Source: Buxus sempervirens (Eukaryota > Streptophyta > Magnoliopsida > Buxales > Buxaceae). From it: a DNA stretch of 64,000 nt. The notes below the pieces were generated by a model that saw only the letters and a list, made by a program, of their open reading frames with translations, was not told the DNA's origin and searched no databases. Both the position numbers and the translations under genes were made by a program. Shown one piece after another: positions 22,848 to 35,320 of the stretch. Positions within the stretch are counted from its first letter, which is position 1. Every line of letters begins with the position of its first letter. The stretch spans positions 40,414,766 through 40,478,765 of the forward strand of contig OX387184.1 in the NCBI GenBank assembly GCA_947561395.2, given 5' to 3'.

Positions 22848-24893
22848 GGACCCTATGTTCTTTAACACTACAGAAGGGAATATCTTAGACCTTATTCTGA
22901 CCCAACCTTTTCTGATGATATAACCCAACCCCCATATGATAACCCTCCCATCCAAGATCATGAATTGCCTTCCCCAGAGATGGGATCATCTTCTCTACCA
23001 CCTAGGAGCACCAAGAGGAGTAGAACCTCTGGTGTTTGGATCAATTTTACAATAGAAAATATAGGGGGGTGAAGAGAGGGCAGTGTGTAACTACTGATAA
23101 AAAAATTTAGTTGTAAAGGAAAAAGTGGTACAGGCCACTTGGGAAGGCATTTGCAGAAATGCCTTTCAAAACATGGCCAAATAAACCATAGGCAAGCCCA
23201 AATTTCTAGCAGTAGTATTAATATGAGTAATTTTATTTTTAACCAAGAAGAAACTAGGCTTGAAATAGTAAAGTGGGTAATGCAAGAAGAATTACCCTTT
23301 AGATTAATAGAATCTAAAAGATTTAACCATTTAATAACCAAATATCTAGCACCACAATTTAAATCTTTCTCAGGTCACACTTTAAGAAAGGATGCTATAA
23401 AAGTATACGAAAAAATGAAAACCGCATTAATAGAAACTTTTTCAAGCAATAACTTTAAGGTAGCTTTAACTTCAGATATTTGGACAAATAGACAACAAAT
23501 AAGTTATTTAGCTATAACTGCACATTTTTACATTTTATAGATGAAAATTGGAATATGGAAAAAAGAATTATAACTTTTGAATCACTAGATTCTCACCATT
23601 CTGGATTAAATATAGCAACAAATATAAGAAAATATAAAATACAAAATAAAATAATGGCTCTAGCACTTGATAATACAAGTGCTAATAGTGTTGCAATAGA
23701 TATATTAAAACAAAACTTAAACTTAAGTATAGATGGAAGTTTATTTCATGTTAGGTGTGCTTGTCACATCCTAAATTTAGTTGTGCAGGATGGCTTAAAA
23801 ATTGTCTAACATCATTTAACAAATATTAGAGATGCAGTAAGATATTTAAAACAATCTAGTACAACCACTAGAGAATTTAAATATTATTGTGAAAGTTTAG
23901 GAAGGCAACTAAAAAAAATTACCCTAGATGTTGAACATAGGTGGAACTCAACATATTTAATGCTAAAAGCTGCACTAAGATTAAGACAAGAACTTACATT
24001 ATTTTATAAAACTAAAGTGCCTGAAAGTGAACTAATAGACCTTGATTGGGAAATAACAGAAATTTTAAGAGATTTTTTAAAAGTTTTTTTATGATGCAAC
24101 AAGATATTTATCAGTGGTTTATTACCGAACATCCTCGAGTATTTTAACTTGTTTATATCAAATAAGTATTTGCTTTCAACAATATAGAAACATTCCCATT
24201 GCTAAGGATATTTGCCCTGCAATGGAAGCTAAAATTTTAAAATATTGGAAAGATATGCCTAATTTATATTGTTTAGCTACTACAATGGACCCTAGGATTA
24301 AATTAGGAGTGGAAGACTTAATAGATTGAATTAATGAGAATATGAATTCTACTTTTTCAAATAGCTATACATAAAATAAGAACCTTATTAGAAAGACTTT
24401 TTTGTGAATATAATTCTAGCAGTAACATACAAGGTCAAACTCAAACCCAACAAGCCCTACCAAATAATTCCCCTCGGAATTTTTTAAGTGGGAGAAGAAA
24501 AGGAAAACAACCAGTATCTAGTAGTGGGGATCATCTGAATTAAGGATTTATTTAGAAAGCTCCCCAATAATTTTTAATACTATAGAAGAGCATAATTCTT
24601 TTAACATTTTGACATGGTGGAAGCAAAATCAGGTTAGTTATCCTGTGCTTGCCGCCATGGCACGTGATCTACTAACGGTTCAGGTGTCCACAGTTGCATC
24701 GGAATCAGCTTTTAGTGCAGGTGGACGAACCGTGGACGACTATAGAAGTAGTTTAACGTCGGAGATGGTGCAAGTATGTGTCAGTCTTGCAGATTGGTTA
24801 AGGGCGGAACTGAGAGATCAAGAATATGAAGATGATCAACTTTCTGGAGACTTCGATGATTTGAATCTTGATGCAATTAGTCTTCCAGATTAG
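22848..24893 (+). pseudogene. hAT transposase, decayed
   Basis: An Ac/Tam3-type transposase with domains in the expected order. A BED zinc finger remnant comes first (SGVWINFT near 23020; GTGHLGRHLQKC near 23140). The RNase-H-like catalytic core follows (LTSDIWTNRQQISYLAITAHF to 23540; ENWNMEKRIITFESLDSHHSG, then LALDNTSAN and LFHVRCACHILNLVVQDGL to 23809). The hATC dimerisation region is last (YPVLAAMARDLLTVQVSTVASESAFSAGGR, 24640-24730). The frame is broken several times: after the BED region, near 23541 after HFYIL, near 23810, near 24094 and near 24330. It cannot encode a working protein as it stands. Confidence 0.88.
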
Positions 24894-25288
24894 TCTAAGT
24901 TTTGTTATATTTTTTGTAATCAAAGTGTAAGAACTTTACTTTCTCTTTTTTTTTCTTTTAAACTGTAAATGTAAGATAGATGAGTGGGTGCCAACCTAGT
25001 TGGGATGTGCTTATACTATAGTGATACAGTATTATTTGTTCTAGTGATTATGTATTCTTTGCAAAGTTGTAATTGTACTTGTGATAATTAATGAATTTAT
25101 ATTTTTTTTGAGCAAAATCTATCCCAATAAGTGTAAAACAATTTTTTGAATAATAAAAATATTTTTCAAAATTTTTTGTGATTTTTAAAGTATTTTTCTT
25201 GATTTTTAAAAAAAAAAGGGGTTTAATACCCCCTAGCCCTCTAGGCCCGTGGCGGCCCGCCGGCCCGTCGAGCACCCCTATCATTCAC

Positions 25289-27146
25289 AATATAGTGTAT
25301 TATTAACATTATTATCATCACTACTCATCAATCATGCAGAAATTTTCTAGACAATTATTTTTATATTCATACTTATAATGCATGAAAAAATGCACATTGG
25401 ATTTTTGATCATTCCAACACATTAATCATGTTATGATATGTTATTCTAGATGCTAAAGTCCTTGTTGGAAAAAGAACAATAGAGCCACCAACCTCTCTTG
25501 CTTCAAAAACCTTAAAATAAGCCTTGGATCTCCTTGAATCAATGGAGAATCTGAAATCCTATTCTCTCTCTCAAAACTTCACCCCATGTCCAAAGCTACA
25601 CATGCCGAAACTCCTTCCTCAACATAAACAAAAGTCTAAATTATAACTTAAAGTTTATAAATTAGGGCTTTTTACTCAAACTACAAATACGCCCCTAGGT
25701 CATTCAGTGACCTATTTTAGTCTAATATTAACCCACTAATTGGGTGCCTTAAGCCCATTAAACCCCATTCAATTACTATTAAATAGCTTTAAATTAATTA
25801 AGAAATTACTTTTTTACCCCTGTTGAATTTTATGGTGTTACGAAGTGTCTCCGCACGTGTGACATACACCATTTAATTCTATTCCCTTATGGCCAAAGCC
25901 ATAAAATTATTAAAATTGATATGTTGGGCGGCAAACAAATCTAAGTTCCATGAGAAATAATCAAATCCAAACTTACTTAGCTTCAGATCACATCCAAACC
26001 ACCTGATAGTATTGAATATTAGAGTACATTACAAATTAAAACAAATATAGTGGAAGACATAAATCAATATGCATTAAATTGAAATAAACTAACTCTGAAC
26101 CACAATATATTCAAAAACATATGTATAAACTATCTAAAATAGAATACAAGCAAGATTTATTAGAAAAAAAAATAGTTATTTCATCATTGTATGACTCACT
26201 TTCCCTTTTTTTTTTAGATTTGTGCTAGTAACTTGAAACTTTAATTAAATCAAGGGCTTTCAGAATTAAAACTTTAAAAAGGGGTCTTTTAGGTATATGG
26301 AAAGTAAGAAGACTTTATAAGGTAATTCATGCTTTTATTAGATAGTTAAAATTATAATTTTAATATAAAAATATGTAAATTATACGGTGGGTTGGGCTGT
26401 TAGGGTAGGGTCGGGTCTAAATATCTCAACCCGACCCTACCGACCCGATCTTTTACCAGACAACAAAAAGGACTTTGAAGGCCTGGTGGGTTGAAAACAG
26501 ACACGCAAACAGAAACAAGACAAGGAAGAAGAATAAGAAGAAACAGAACGGCGGACGTTGGTTTGATCGGCTGCCGTTTTGCCCTATCTTTATTTATTTA
26601 CTTATTATTTTGCTTTCAAAATTCAGGAATTTCCGCTGGAATTACCTGTCAACTGGCTAGATATTGATCCATAAAAGTTGTATTTACTTAAGGATTTTTT
26701 GTTTTCTCTGAGGTGATTGTGGTAAACTGTTGCTTTGTAAGCTTCTTAGTGGTGCGGCTGGAGCCTGATGTGGACGTTGGTATCAATGTTTTGATCTGCA
26801 TATTAGTTTGGAGGGTTGGTGCAGGATTGTTTGCTCTAATTAACGGTTGAAATCTGTTCGGGATTTTTAATTTTGGGTTCGTTGCGGTGATTTGAATTTA
26901 ATTTGGGGAAGAAGATCAAAGGTTATTCAGTTTTATTTATTTATTTATATATACAGATTTGGTTTATCTATACTGTGTCTTCAATTGCTTGTGAATAGAT
27001 TTTGCTGACATATTTGACGATAGAGATTGTAAGAAAACGGTTTCTGGTTTTGTGGGTGTTGCGATTAATTAAGAGTATCGTAGTTTGGATTTGAACAAGT
27101 TCAAGATATCAGTGATAGAATTTGAATAATTTTTGAAGAAATCTAG
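25289..27146 (+). promoter_or_regulatory. Upstream region and 5'UTR of the GT14/DUF266 gene
   Basis: There is no gene before the GT14-like ATG. 26380-26455 has GGTCGGGT and its inverted counterpart, probably a small element remnant. The stretch from about 26700 is T-rich and could hold a 5'UTR or 5'UTR intron. I see no convincing TATA box. Confidence 0.4.
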
Positions 27147-27707
27147 ATGAACGGGATGCGGAGGAATAGGGCAGATGAAGAAGAGATTGATAAGTTTTCA
27201 GTTTCTATAAGCAAAGACTTATCGTTTGGAATTGTGAAGGTCATTTCATTTTTGGTTATTTTTGTTGCTGGCGTCGTTTTAGGCTTGGCAGCAAGTGCAC
27301 ATGTTAATCGATACTTTACCTCAGAGACTGAGCTTTTCTTTCCTACAAAAAATTTCCCAAGAAATCGTCAGAAGGAAGACTGTCCTAGCGTAAGCATTTG
27401 TGAGAAGGAGGATTGTTTGAGCATGAAAAGTTTTGTCAATCCAAGGAATTTGACACATAGTATGACAGACAAAGAGCTTTTTTGGAGGGCTTCAATGGTA
27501 CCTAAGAAAAACGAGTATCCATACAAAAGAGTACCAAAAGTGGCCTTCATGTTTTTGACCAGGGGACCATTGCCACTTTTGCCTTTGTGGGAAAGATTTT
27601 TCCAAGGCCATGAAGGGCTATTTTCAATTTATGTGCATGCACTTCCAGGTTACAAGCTCAATGTCCGTAGGACCTCTGCATTCCACGGGCGCCAGATTCC
27701 AAGTCAG
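27147..27707 (+). CDS. Core-2/I-branching (GT14/DUF266) glycosyltransferase-like, exon 1
   Basis: Exon 1 (187 codons) of a plant type II membrane protein in the GT14-related DUF266/BC10-like family, putative Golgi glycosyltransferases involved in cell-wall or arabinogalactan synthesis. Visible: a short charged cytosolic N-terminus, one hydrophobic anchor at residues 27-49, and a Cys-containing stem (CPSVSICEKEDC, 79-90). The start of the catalytic fold is KVAFMFLTRG at 131-140, then PLLPLWERFFQGHEGLFSIY and HALPGY. The ATG is the first in a long open frame. The exon ends CAG/GTATGA in phase 0 and joins exon 2 as PSQ-DVKWG, matching PS-EV-WG in relatives. The neighbouring reverse frame is a shadow. 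Substrate cannot be told from sequence. Confidence 0.9.
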
Positions 27708-29824
27708 GTATGATCCTTTAATGGTGCATATTTCACTTTTGCTTCTACTATTTGATATTGTAGGGTGCTGTAAAAATCTTTGATGAGATATATTCTTGTT
27801 TTAATTTTGTCTAGTTCCTTGCCTCCTTATTTCTAATAAGGACCATCAGGAACATGTTACTAGAAAACAAATATCACACTGCAGAAATATGGGCTGAACA
27901 TACTGAGAGGAATAGCTACATGTTCACCCTTATACTCTGCAATTCAACAGTTCCTGTTGATTAGGAAAATGGAACATAGATACGGTACTTTGGATGCTTA
28001 TGTTGTACTCAAAAAGATGGAGATGTCATAATGTATTTTACTGGATTAATGACCAAACTTGGTGGTGCAGTATTGCCATCATCATAGGGCGTGGGTCTAG
28101 TATCCCTATATGCTTTGGGATAAATGAAAATATAAGATAATCTAGTGGCTACTCATGAAAGGTTAACCTTAGATCTTTACCACTAGAAAACCAAATGTGA
28201 CAAGGTCTAATTTGAAAAATTATGATTCAAGGTATATCCATGTAGGAAAATCTAACATTCAAACCAAATAAAACAAAATTTATCATTAATATCAAGATAA
28301 TCATGGACTTTTTTAATTCAAAGCATAGTGTTATGTAGAAAATATTTATTAATCATTTATAGCATCGCAATAGCTTCAGAGCATCAAATGTGATTTGTAT
28401 GGTAGATGATAGGTTATGGCAAATTTAATAAGATTTGTTTTTGTTAGCTTTTTTTGTAAGGAGTAGAGTATTTGGATAGTACATTTGAGGAATGAGTTAT
28501 TCTCTCTCACCTGTTTGGTGGTTGTTTCACTGTGTCTTTTTTTTCCCCTTACCTTCCCCACCTTTCATATGTGCATTTGGTGTGGCATGCTTGGGTGTAA
28601 TTTAGAGGGATGTCTTGACTGCTTTTTCATTTTGTAATTAGTGAAGAGGGGTATTTGCTAGCGTGTGAGAAGAGCTAAATTCTGTCTAGGGGAATGATTT
28701 ACCATTTGGATTAGGTTTCCATGTCAATCGTTTGAGTATAGGGTTTCTATTCTGGATAGATATCATAAGTGCAAGAAAATCCACTTCCATGTGAGATTAT
28801 TTCTCCTTATTGTGTCATTCCTTTAGCTAATCGTAATTGACCTTTGTTTTTTGTTCGTGTGGGAGCTTTTTGTTGGTTGGGTAGTTGTGGTTTTTTTGTT
28901 TTGTGTTTTTTTTTGGGGGGGGGGGGGGGGGGGGGGGGGTGGGGGTGGTGGTTTTGTTACTCTGGAAATTATTTTTACATTGAGTGTCCTAACCTCCTTT
29001 TGAAGTTTCATATTCATGGACCTTAACGTGGAACCATGGAGCAACCTTTTGGTGTACATTTATACAGTACTTTCATTTGAATTATAGTATCATAAGAGGT
29101 GCTCAATAGGAAATCAAAAAGTCAGTTTCATGTTTACTTACTTCTTTCTTCATTGTCTTTCATGGGAAGTGTGCTTTCCTTGTTCATTTTGGAAAATTCT
29201 TTCTCAAGGAATTCCTTTTTTCTCTTTTTAAATGTGGACTGCAGTTTGGGAAAAAAGTTCTCATAATGGACAGTCTCATTGATCATGGTTGGATGAATTT
29301 TAATGGATGCCCACTTTGTAAGGAGAACCTGGATTTAGTTAAGAACATTCATTTTTCGTTTTGTTATGGAGCTTGGTGTTTTTATGTCTAGAAAATTTTT
29401 TTTTGGTTGGTAAAAGTGAGTATTTGATTAATGAGGAAGAAAAAAGCAGTCCAAGAGCATTACATGTACACCAAGAGTGTACATGACAAAGAAAAGAGCC
29501 TTAGCTTCTACAAATCCACAAAATTTCCACACAATAACACCTCTTGCAAGTCCTGCCCTTTGCAAGAATCCTTCCTTGATGCCCAAAAGAGAATACAGTT
29601 ATGTCTAGAAATTTGAGTTCTCTTTGTCTTGTTTTAATTTTTTTTATTTTTGTTTTTAATGACTAATGAAGATTCATTCAAACCAAAGTAGAGAGAGTAA
29701 GATCCCACAAGACATGGGATCCAGACATATACAATACGTAATTAAAATAAACTACTAATCTGCACCTAGGAGTAATGTCTAACACAACAATGGCCACAAA
29801 AATGAAGCTGAAACCTAGTGGCGT
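27708..29824 (+). other. Intron of the GT14-like gene, first part
   Basis: Single intron from 27708 (GTATGA) to 40560 (TTCAG). This part holds ordinary T-rich intron DNA and a 25-G run at 28915-28939. No gene seen on either strand. Confidence 0.6.
28915..28939. repeat. Poly-G run (25 G)
   Basis: Twenty-five consecutive G, followed by GGGGGTGGTGG, on the sense strand of the GT14-like intron. It is a strong potential G-quadruplex in DNA or pre-mRNA. The exact length is likely to vary between reads. Confidence 0.9.
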
Positions 29825-30294
29825 TAGAGCTGATAAAAAGTGACCTGACCCGACGGGTCAACCCGAAGCGACCCAATTCAAGCGGGTTTGGGTTGACCCA
29901 TATATTAATTGGGTTGGGGTTTTCCCAACCCGCTCGTAATCGGGTCAACTCGATTATAACCCGGTAACTCAACGGGTTACCCGATTAAAAAAGAAAGCGG
30001 TAAAAAGCGATTCGACACGACCCGATCAGCCCCAACCCTCTTATGACCCGATCCAAACCTGGCACAACCTGACCCGATTAAGCCCCAACCCTATTCTTAG
30101 CCCCAACCCTATTCTAATCATATTTTTTGGGAAAAAATAGGAAAAAAAAAATCGGGTTGGTGGGTTGAACCCGTTATTGGCGGGTTGGGTTCGGTTTAGG
30201 GTTTTTCCAACCTGCTATTAATCGAGTTCAACCCGACCCAACCCGATTATGAACCGACCTGAACCCGACCCAACTCGCCCCGTTGCCAGCTCTA
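29825..30294. mobile_element. hAT MITE
   Basis: A 470-bp element with ends TAGAGCTG and CAGCTCTA and a degenerate 8-bp duplication AGTGGCGT / AGTGACTT (29817-29824, 30295-30302). The interior is rich in GGGTTGG and CCGACCC motifs, as usual for this plant hAT group. Confidence 0.75.
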
Positions 30295-30515
30295 AGTGAC
30301 TTCAAAAAGATAATATCAGTCATGAAGCAGAGACCTGTAGCCACCCAAGAAAATCAACCAATGATAGACAATCGTAAGACACAAAGCTCCTGCTATCTCT
30401 GGACAATAGTTTCCTAGTTCCCAACAATCTTTGAAGCTGATAACAAACTGAATTCCTTCTGCACTAAGACCCAAGTTGCAGTTATCACCATCACCTGCTC
30501 CAAAACGCTATATTT

Positions 30516-30613
30516 CCTTATATATATATATGATGTATGTATTTATGTATGTATGTATGTATGTATCTATGTGTGTGTGTGTGTGTCTATGCTATCTATA
30601 TATATATATATAT
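30516..30613. repeat. Compound microsatellite (TA, ATGT, GT)
   Basis: TATATA, then ATGT repeats, then GTGT and again TATA. The short open frames here arise from the repeat. Confidence 0.85.
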
Positions 30614-30939
30614 TTTGTTTTTTTTATTATACATGACTTTGAAAAGGACATCAACAACAATACAAGCTATGCAAGGCCAGCAAAAAGGTAAAGAGTTAGA
30701 TCAAATACAACTCAAGAAAGCCCCTCATTATGTCATGATTCTTCATGTGGCATTTCATCAATCAAAGTGTCGTAAAATAATGCCTCTGAAACTACACCAT
30801 ACATTGCGAAAGCTATCAGAAAACTAATTTGTTGTCCTTAGCACATTTATGAATGAGGTGGTAATACCATGTCTAGGTGGTGGGCCAGATGACAAAGTCT
30901 CCACGGGGAATCACAAGTATTTGAGATGGCAATTGCTTC

Positions 30940-31326
30940 GTCTTCTTCTTAACTCAGATACCCTATCGGGATTTTATCTATTTCTGATGTGGGATTGGGA
31001 TGTCACAATTACAACCACCTCCGCGGCGCTGCACGTCCTCGTACAGTGGCCACCTAGAAGCTTGCCAACCACTCATGGGCCTGCCCTTGTTGGTCCAACC
31101 ACCTTCCACAGGCAACGCCAGGACCCACATTGATCACGGATTACTAGACTCGGATCCAGCTCTGATACCATTTGTAACGGCCCAACCCAGTGAGGTATTG
31201 TCCGCTTTGGACCTCAGCCTGCATGTTTTTGTCCCCAAAAGACGCCTGGTTAGATTAAGTGTTCCTCTTGACTCATATACCCTATTGGGATTTCATCCAT
31301 TTCCGATGTGGGATCGGGATATTACG
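30940..31326 (-). mobile_element. TRIM-like miniature LTR element (old)
   Basis: Read on the minus strand, a 154-bp LTR (31326-31173) begins TGTAATATCCCGATCCC and ends GGGCCGTTACA. Two bases later TGGTATCAGAGC (31170-31159) matches the initiator-Met tRNA primer-binding site. A short interior follows, then a second, partial LTR starting TGTGACATCCCAATCCC at 31007. Two tiny LTRs, a Met PBS and no coding region define a TRIM. The two LTRs differ clearly, so it is old. It precedes the LINE in the same intron. Confidence 0.72.
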
Positions 31327-31339
31327 CAGGGAGAGGAAA

Positions 31340-33299
31340 GAAATGAAAGAGACAAGAAGAATGGCAGAGTTAAGGACAATGCTCTTGTGGAAGAGTTAGG
31401 TTGCCTTCTCAAAGCTTTGTGAAGATTCTCTCTGCTAAAGTTTCTCCAGTGGCCAAGGAAGATATGGTTGTGATGGATGCAACTGTGCTCCTTGGGTTGT
31501 TTGTAAAAATTTTACGTTCGCAGAGATGACACATGGGAGGTTAGATAGTTCGAGGAAATTGATGGAAGAGTTGGGACTATTCAGAAGAAGGGCAAACAAC
31601 CTATGCTTCAATCGTGTGTGCCTTCTTCAGACGGTTTTATTTCCTTCCATGAGGATAACAAAGTATTCATTGGCTTTGATTTCATTTCCAATAAGGATTG
31701 TGGTGCTAGGAATGAATTTCCCTATCTTGTTTTGCTTCAAAAAGTGTTTTTGGGCTGTTTGGTGAAGCTGATGAGGGTAACATGCTATCTACTTTGTTGG
31801 TTTCTCTAATTCAAGTGGGAAGCGACTGTCGTCAGATTGTTTTAGGGACAGATACCTCTACCATGAAGTTGGTAGTGCCATCAGAGATAGAACCATTGAA
31901 TGTTGAATGATAGGACGGGTGACCAAAAAAATTGAAGTCAATTTGGGGATCGGGTTTCAAAGGAAGGCTTCTACTTGGCTTTTGGATAAAATTCTTAATT
32001 TAAGTAGGATGTGTGGGGAGTCCTTTGAAGGTTTTGAAAGTGAGTTGATGGCTTTGTTTACAGAAATTGAAAAAGAGAGAAGATGGTGGAAGTTATTAAT
32101 AAAAAAAACGGAAAGGGAACTGAATAAATTCTCTTGGTCTTTTCTTGATAATGGCGATTAGTATGGCAAGCAATCAGCAGGCAAAGGTGGTGCCAGAAAA
32201 TTGAAAGTTTGCTTATCATGATTCTTAAAATTTTGCCATGGAATGTTAGGCGATAAAATGCTGAGGATAAGGAGTTGGGTGTGGGGGCAAGTCTGGGCCT
32301 TTTGGGACCATGTTACGAGAGACAAAATTGGAAGTAGTTGGTTGTACTCATTTGGGGGACGTATAGAATAGAAAGGAGGTAGATTGGGGCTATGTTCCAA
32401 CACAAGGAGGTATTATTATGGCCTAGAGACACGACAAATTTATGAAGATTCAGGTTAAGAGTGCTTGCTACTTGATTTTGTACTTCTTAGGGAAGCTGTT
32501 GGCATTGAATTGATTCTTGTTTCAGGAATATATGGTCCAAATGGCAGTTCTAAATTTGGGATGATATGGGAGGAGTTAATGGAAGCTAGACTAGACGGAA
32601 TCATAGAATACCATGGTGCATTGGTGGTGAGTTTAATGTCATTAGATTTCCTTTGGATCGTATTGGCTGCAGACATTTATCCATGACAGTGAGAGATTTC
32701 TCGGCCTTTATTGATCAACATGCTTTACTTGATGTTTTGCTTACAGGTTCTAAGTTCACTTGGCGCAAGGATCAACAACCCCAAGCACTTTCGAGTTGAT
32801 GTCTTTGGAACGGGAAGAAAGTTTCCCTAAAATGGAGTTACAGCCTGGCCTATAACCTTTTCTGATCATTCACTTGTTCTGTTATCTTGCGAGAACGAAT
32901 TCCGGATGATTCGAGAATATGTGGCTCGAGGATGATTCATTTGTTAACCTAGTAGAGGAATGGTGGAAGAACTTAGAATTTCAAGGTTCACACTTACGTT
33001 TTTTTTTTTGGCAGAAAACTTTGTGCCTTGAAAATTAATATTAAGAAGTAGAATAGAGGGGTGTTGGGAGAATCGATTAGAAGTTGGCTGATTTGCTGGC
33101 TAGGATTAAAGTGTTAGATCAATTTGAGGATGATGTGTCACTGCAGTTCAATGAGTGGGTTAAGAGGGAGAGATTGAGAGCGGATTATAAAAATTCAGCC
33201 TCTTTGTTGGATATCAGTTGGAGACAAAAATCATGAGCTTTATGGCTTGAATTGGGTGATAAAAACACCATATTCTTCCACAAAGAAGCCGTTGTTAAG
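31340..33299 (+). pseudogene. L1-type LINE, ORF1-like and endonuclease part
   Basis: Remnant of a plant L1 LINE. 31907-32160 encodes FQRKASTWLLDKILNLSRMCG, then FESELMALF, typical of the region before the endonuclease. KILPWNVRR (about 32228) corresponds to the endonuclease start (KI-SWNVRG). SGIYGPNGSS and WEELMEARL (about 32530-32590) and GGEFNVIRFPLDRIGC (about 32625) are the APE endonuclease core, with SDHSLVLLS near 32865. Several stops and shifts break the frame. The sequence stops at an LTR-type insertion at 33300 in the middle of the family block LGDKNT-FFHKEAVVK. Confidence 0.8.
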
Positions 33300-34172
33300 T
33301 GTAACACCCTAGAAATTAATAAAGGAAAAAGTAGTAATTTAACAATAATCTGAAATTAAAATAAATATTAATGGGGGCTAGGTTGGGTTTAAATTATTTA
33401 TTAAATTAGGTGGGTTAACCTAGCCTAAATAATTCTCTACAAATTGGGCATATGTTGGTAAATTCAACTAAATCAATAATTGGGCGTGTGAGATTGTGGA
33501 GAAACCCTAGAGATTTTTGGATTTGTTGATTTGAAGAGAAAAAGAGGAGTTTTGGTGATCAAAGTCAAAGGATTTCAAGAGATCTCATTGTGATTAAGGA
33601 TTGTTACAATCTAAGGTAGGTGGATCTATAGTTTTAAGTTGTAAATAGAACCTTGACTTGTGAAATCATGCCTAACACATATTTTGAAGGATTTTGATGT
33701 TTTCATATTCATATATTCCATTGTTTACATGCTAAATATGTTGTTTGCATGATTTATATTGGGCTTGATTCATTACATACATTATATGCTTGATATTGAT
33801 GTTATTTGATTATAATGAACAAAAGCATGCTTTTATTTGTGGGTTTTGCTCTATGAATGTCAGAAACATGTGAGTTTGATGATTTATATGATTGTTGCTT
33901 GATTTGTATGATAGGAAGTTTTTGCATGAAAAACCTAAAATAGGAAGTTAGGAGATTTTTTTTTTTTTTTGATAGGAAGTTAGGAGATTTTAATGGTGGA
34001 ACATTTATATTTTAACCCAGGTGATTTGGATGCAATTGGAAGGTTAGGAATGCCTTATTAGATGTTTAAAAACTTGCTTAGGATGTTACAGTTGGGAAAA
34101 TCGAGGAAAACATGTTCAGAAAATCCAGAAAACCTAAACCTGGCATGGCGTTTGAGCGATGCATGCACGTTG

Positions 34173-34332
34173 GCTCGATGCTCGAGCGAGCGGCATGTGC
34201 TGTTTGATATTTTATTTTAATTTCTGCAACCCAAGAGCTCACACTTGATGTACACCAGTTGGGTGCTAGAGTGGGAAAAATCTTTGTACAAAAGTTCCTT
34301 CGACGCTTGTTTTGAGCTCATAGTGTGCTCAA
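34173..34332. repeat. GCTCGAG/TTGAGC palindrome cluster
   Basis: GCTCG-5 nt-CGAGC at 34173-34187 and TTGAGC-9 nt-GCTCAA at 34312-34332. Further GAGCTC and CTCGAG motifs run to 34435. Position is 0.85-1.1 kb from the element start. Confidence 0.5.
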
Positions 34333-34834
34333 GCGGACATGATGGCGTGCGAGGATGGCTCAAGCGGATACACGTGGCAATGTGTATTCTCTGTTATGCT
34401 TTGGTGCTCGACTTGCGCTCGTCCTGAGCTCGAGTAGCAAAGCCTAGAACTTTATTTTGCTTATTTTGACTATTTGGTGTAATTTTAACATGTCTAATGT
34501 TATTGTGAATGTCTATTGCTTGGTGGATCATACTAAATCATAAACTAACATGTTTATTGGATTATTCTGCTATGGTTGTTGATGAAGACTATGCGTGCTC
34601 ATCAATATGCATTGTCTATGGTTTAATTGTGACTCATGCACGTGTTTAACATACTTTGACACTATTTTTGAATGGGTGAGGTGTGAGGGTCCGATTCCAA
34701 AAGTCACTAATTGTTCTAATTCGTGATCCTTACATGCAATAGTGAGGACTTACCATGAAGTCCAAGACCTAGATCTAAAATAATTTCACAATACATGACG
34801 TAGCAATTCACAATACCTTGGCTTGAATCTCAGT

Positions 34835-35320
34835 AAGGCATTAATAGATTATACCGTATTATTTTCTTAGAACCGAATTGTCACAGAGGTGTTTTGACAT
34901 TTGCAAGTGTATTCCCATTTTGGAAAACATTAGCTTGGCATAGTTCTTCGATTAGTTGTAAGCACGTGGAACTGCGATGTATGCATAGAATACTATAGAG
35001 GAAACTTGTTATTACAAGTGGAGGGAAAGTCATACAATTGGAACGTGTGCTGGCCGGAGGTATTTAAAACAATTTCACAAGGCATTAATAGATGAGACCG
35101 TGTTATCTTTTTAGAGCTGAACTGTCACAGAGATGTGTTAGCATCTGCAAGTGTATTTCCCTTTCTAAAAACAGTGCCTCGACATGGTGCTTCAATCAGT
35201 TGTAAGTTCATGGAACTGCGATGTATACGTAGAATACTGTAGAGGAAACTTGTTATTATAAGTAAGGGGAAAGTCATATGGTTGGTTGGAATGTGTTCTG
35301 GCCATAGGTATCTAAAATAA
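34835..35320. repeat. Tandem duplication, 244-bp period
   Basis: AAGGCATTAATAGAT begins each copy (34835, 35079). GAACTGCGATGTAT and GAGGAAACTTGTTATTA recur in order. The copies differ at many sites. Confidence 0.75.

Larger units (their letters stand above)
22145..25280 (+). mobile_element. hAT (Ac-like) DNA transposon
   Basis: A 3136-bp element flanked by a perfect 8-bp duplication TCATTCAC (22137-22144, 25281-25288). The ends share TAGGNNTGCT and GC-rich GGGCCG-type subterminal sequence (left TAGGCATGCTTATCGGG; right, inverted, TAGGGGTGCTCGACGGG). It carries one decayed transposase gene. The intact duplication with a broken transposase suggests either moderate age or mobilisation by another copy. 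Confidence 0.88.

Noticed and set aside
30476-30691. Tyr/Val/Cys-rich open frames over 30537-30620
   Set aside because: They are translations of a TA/ATGT/GT microsatellite.
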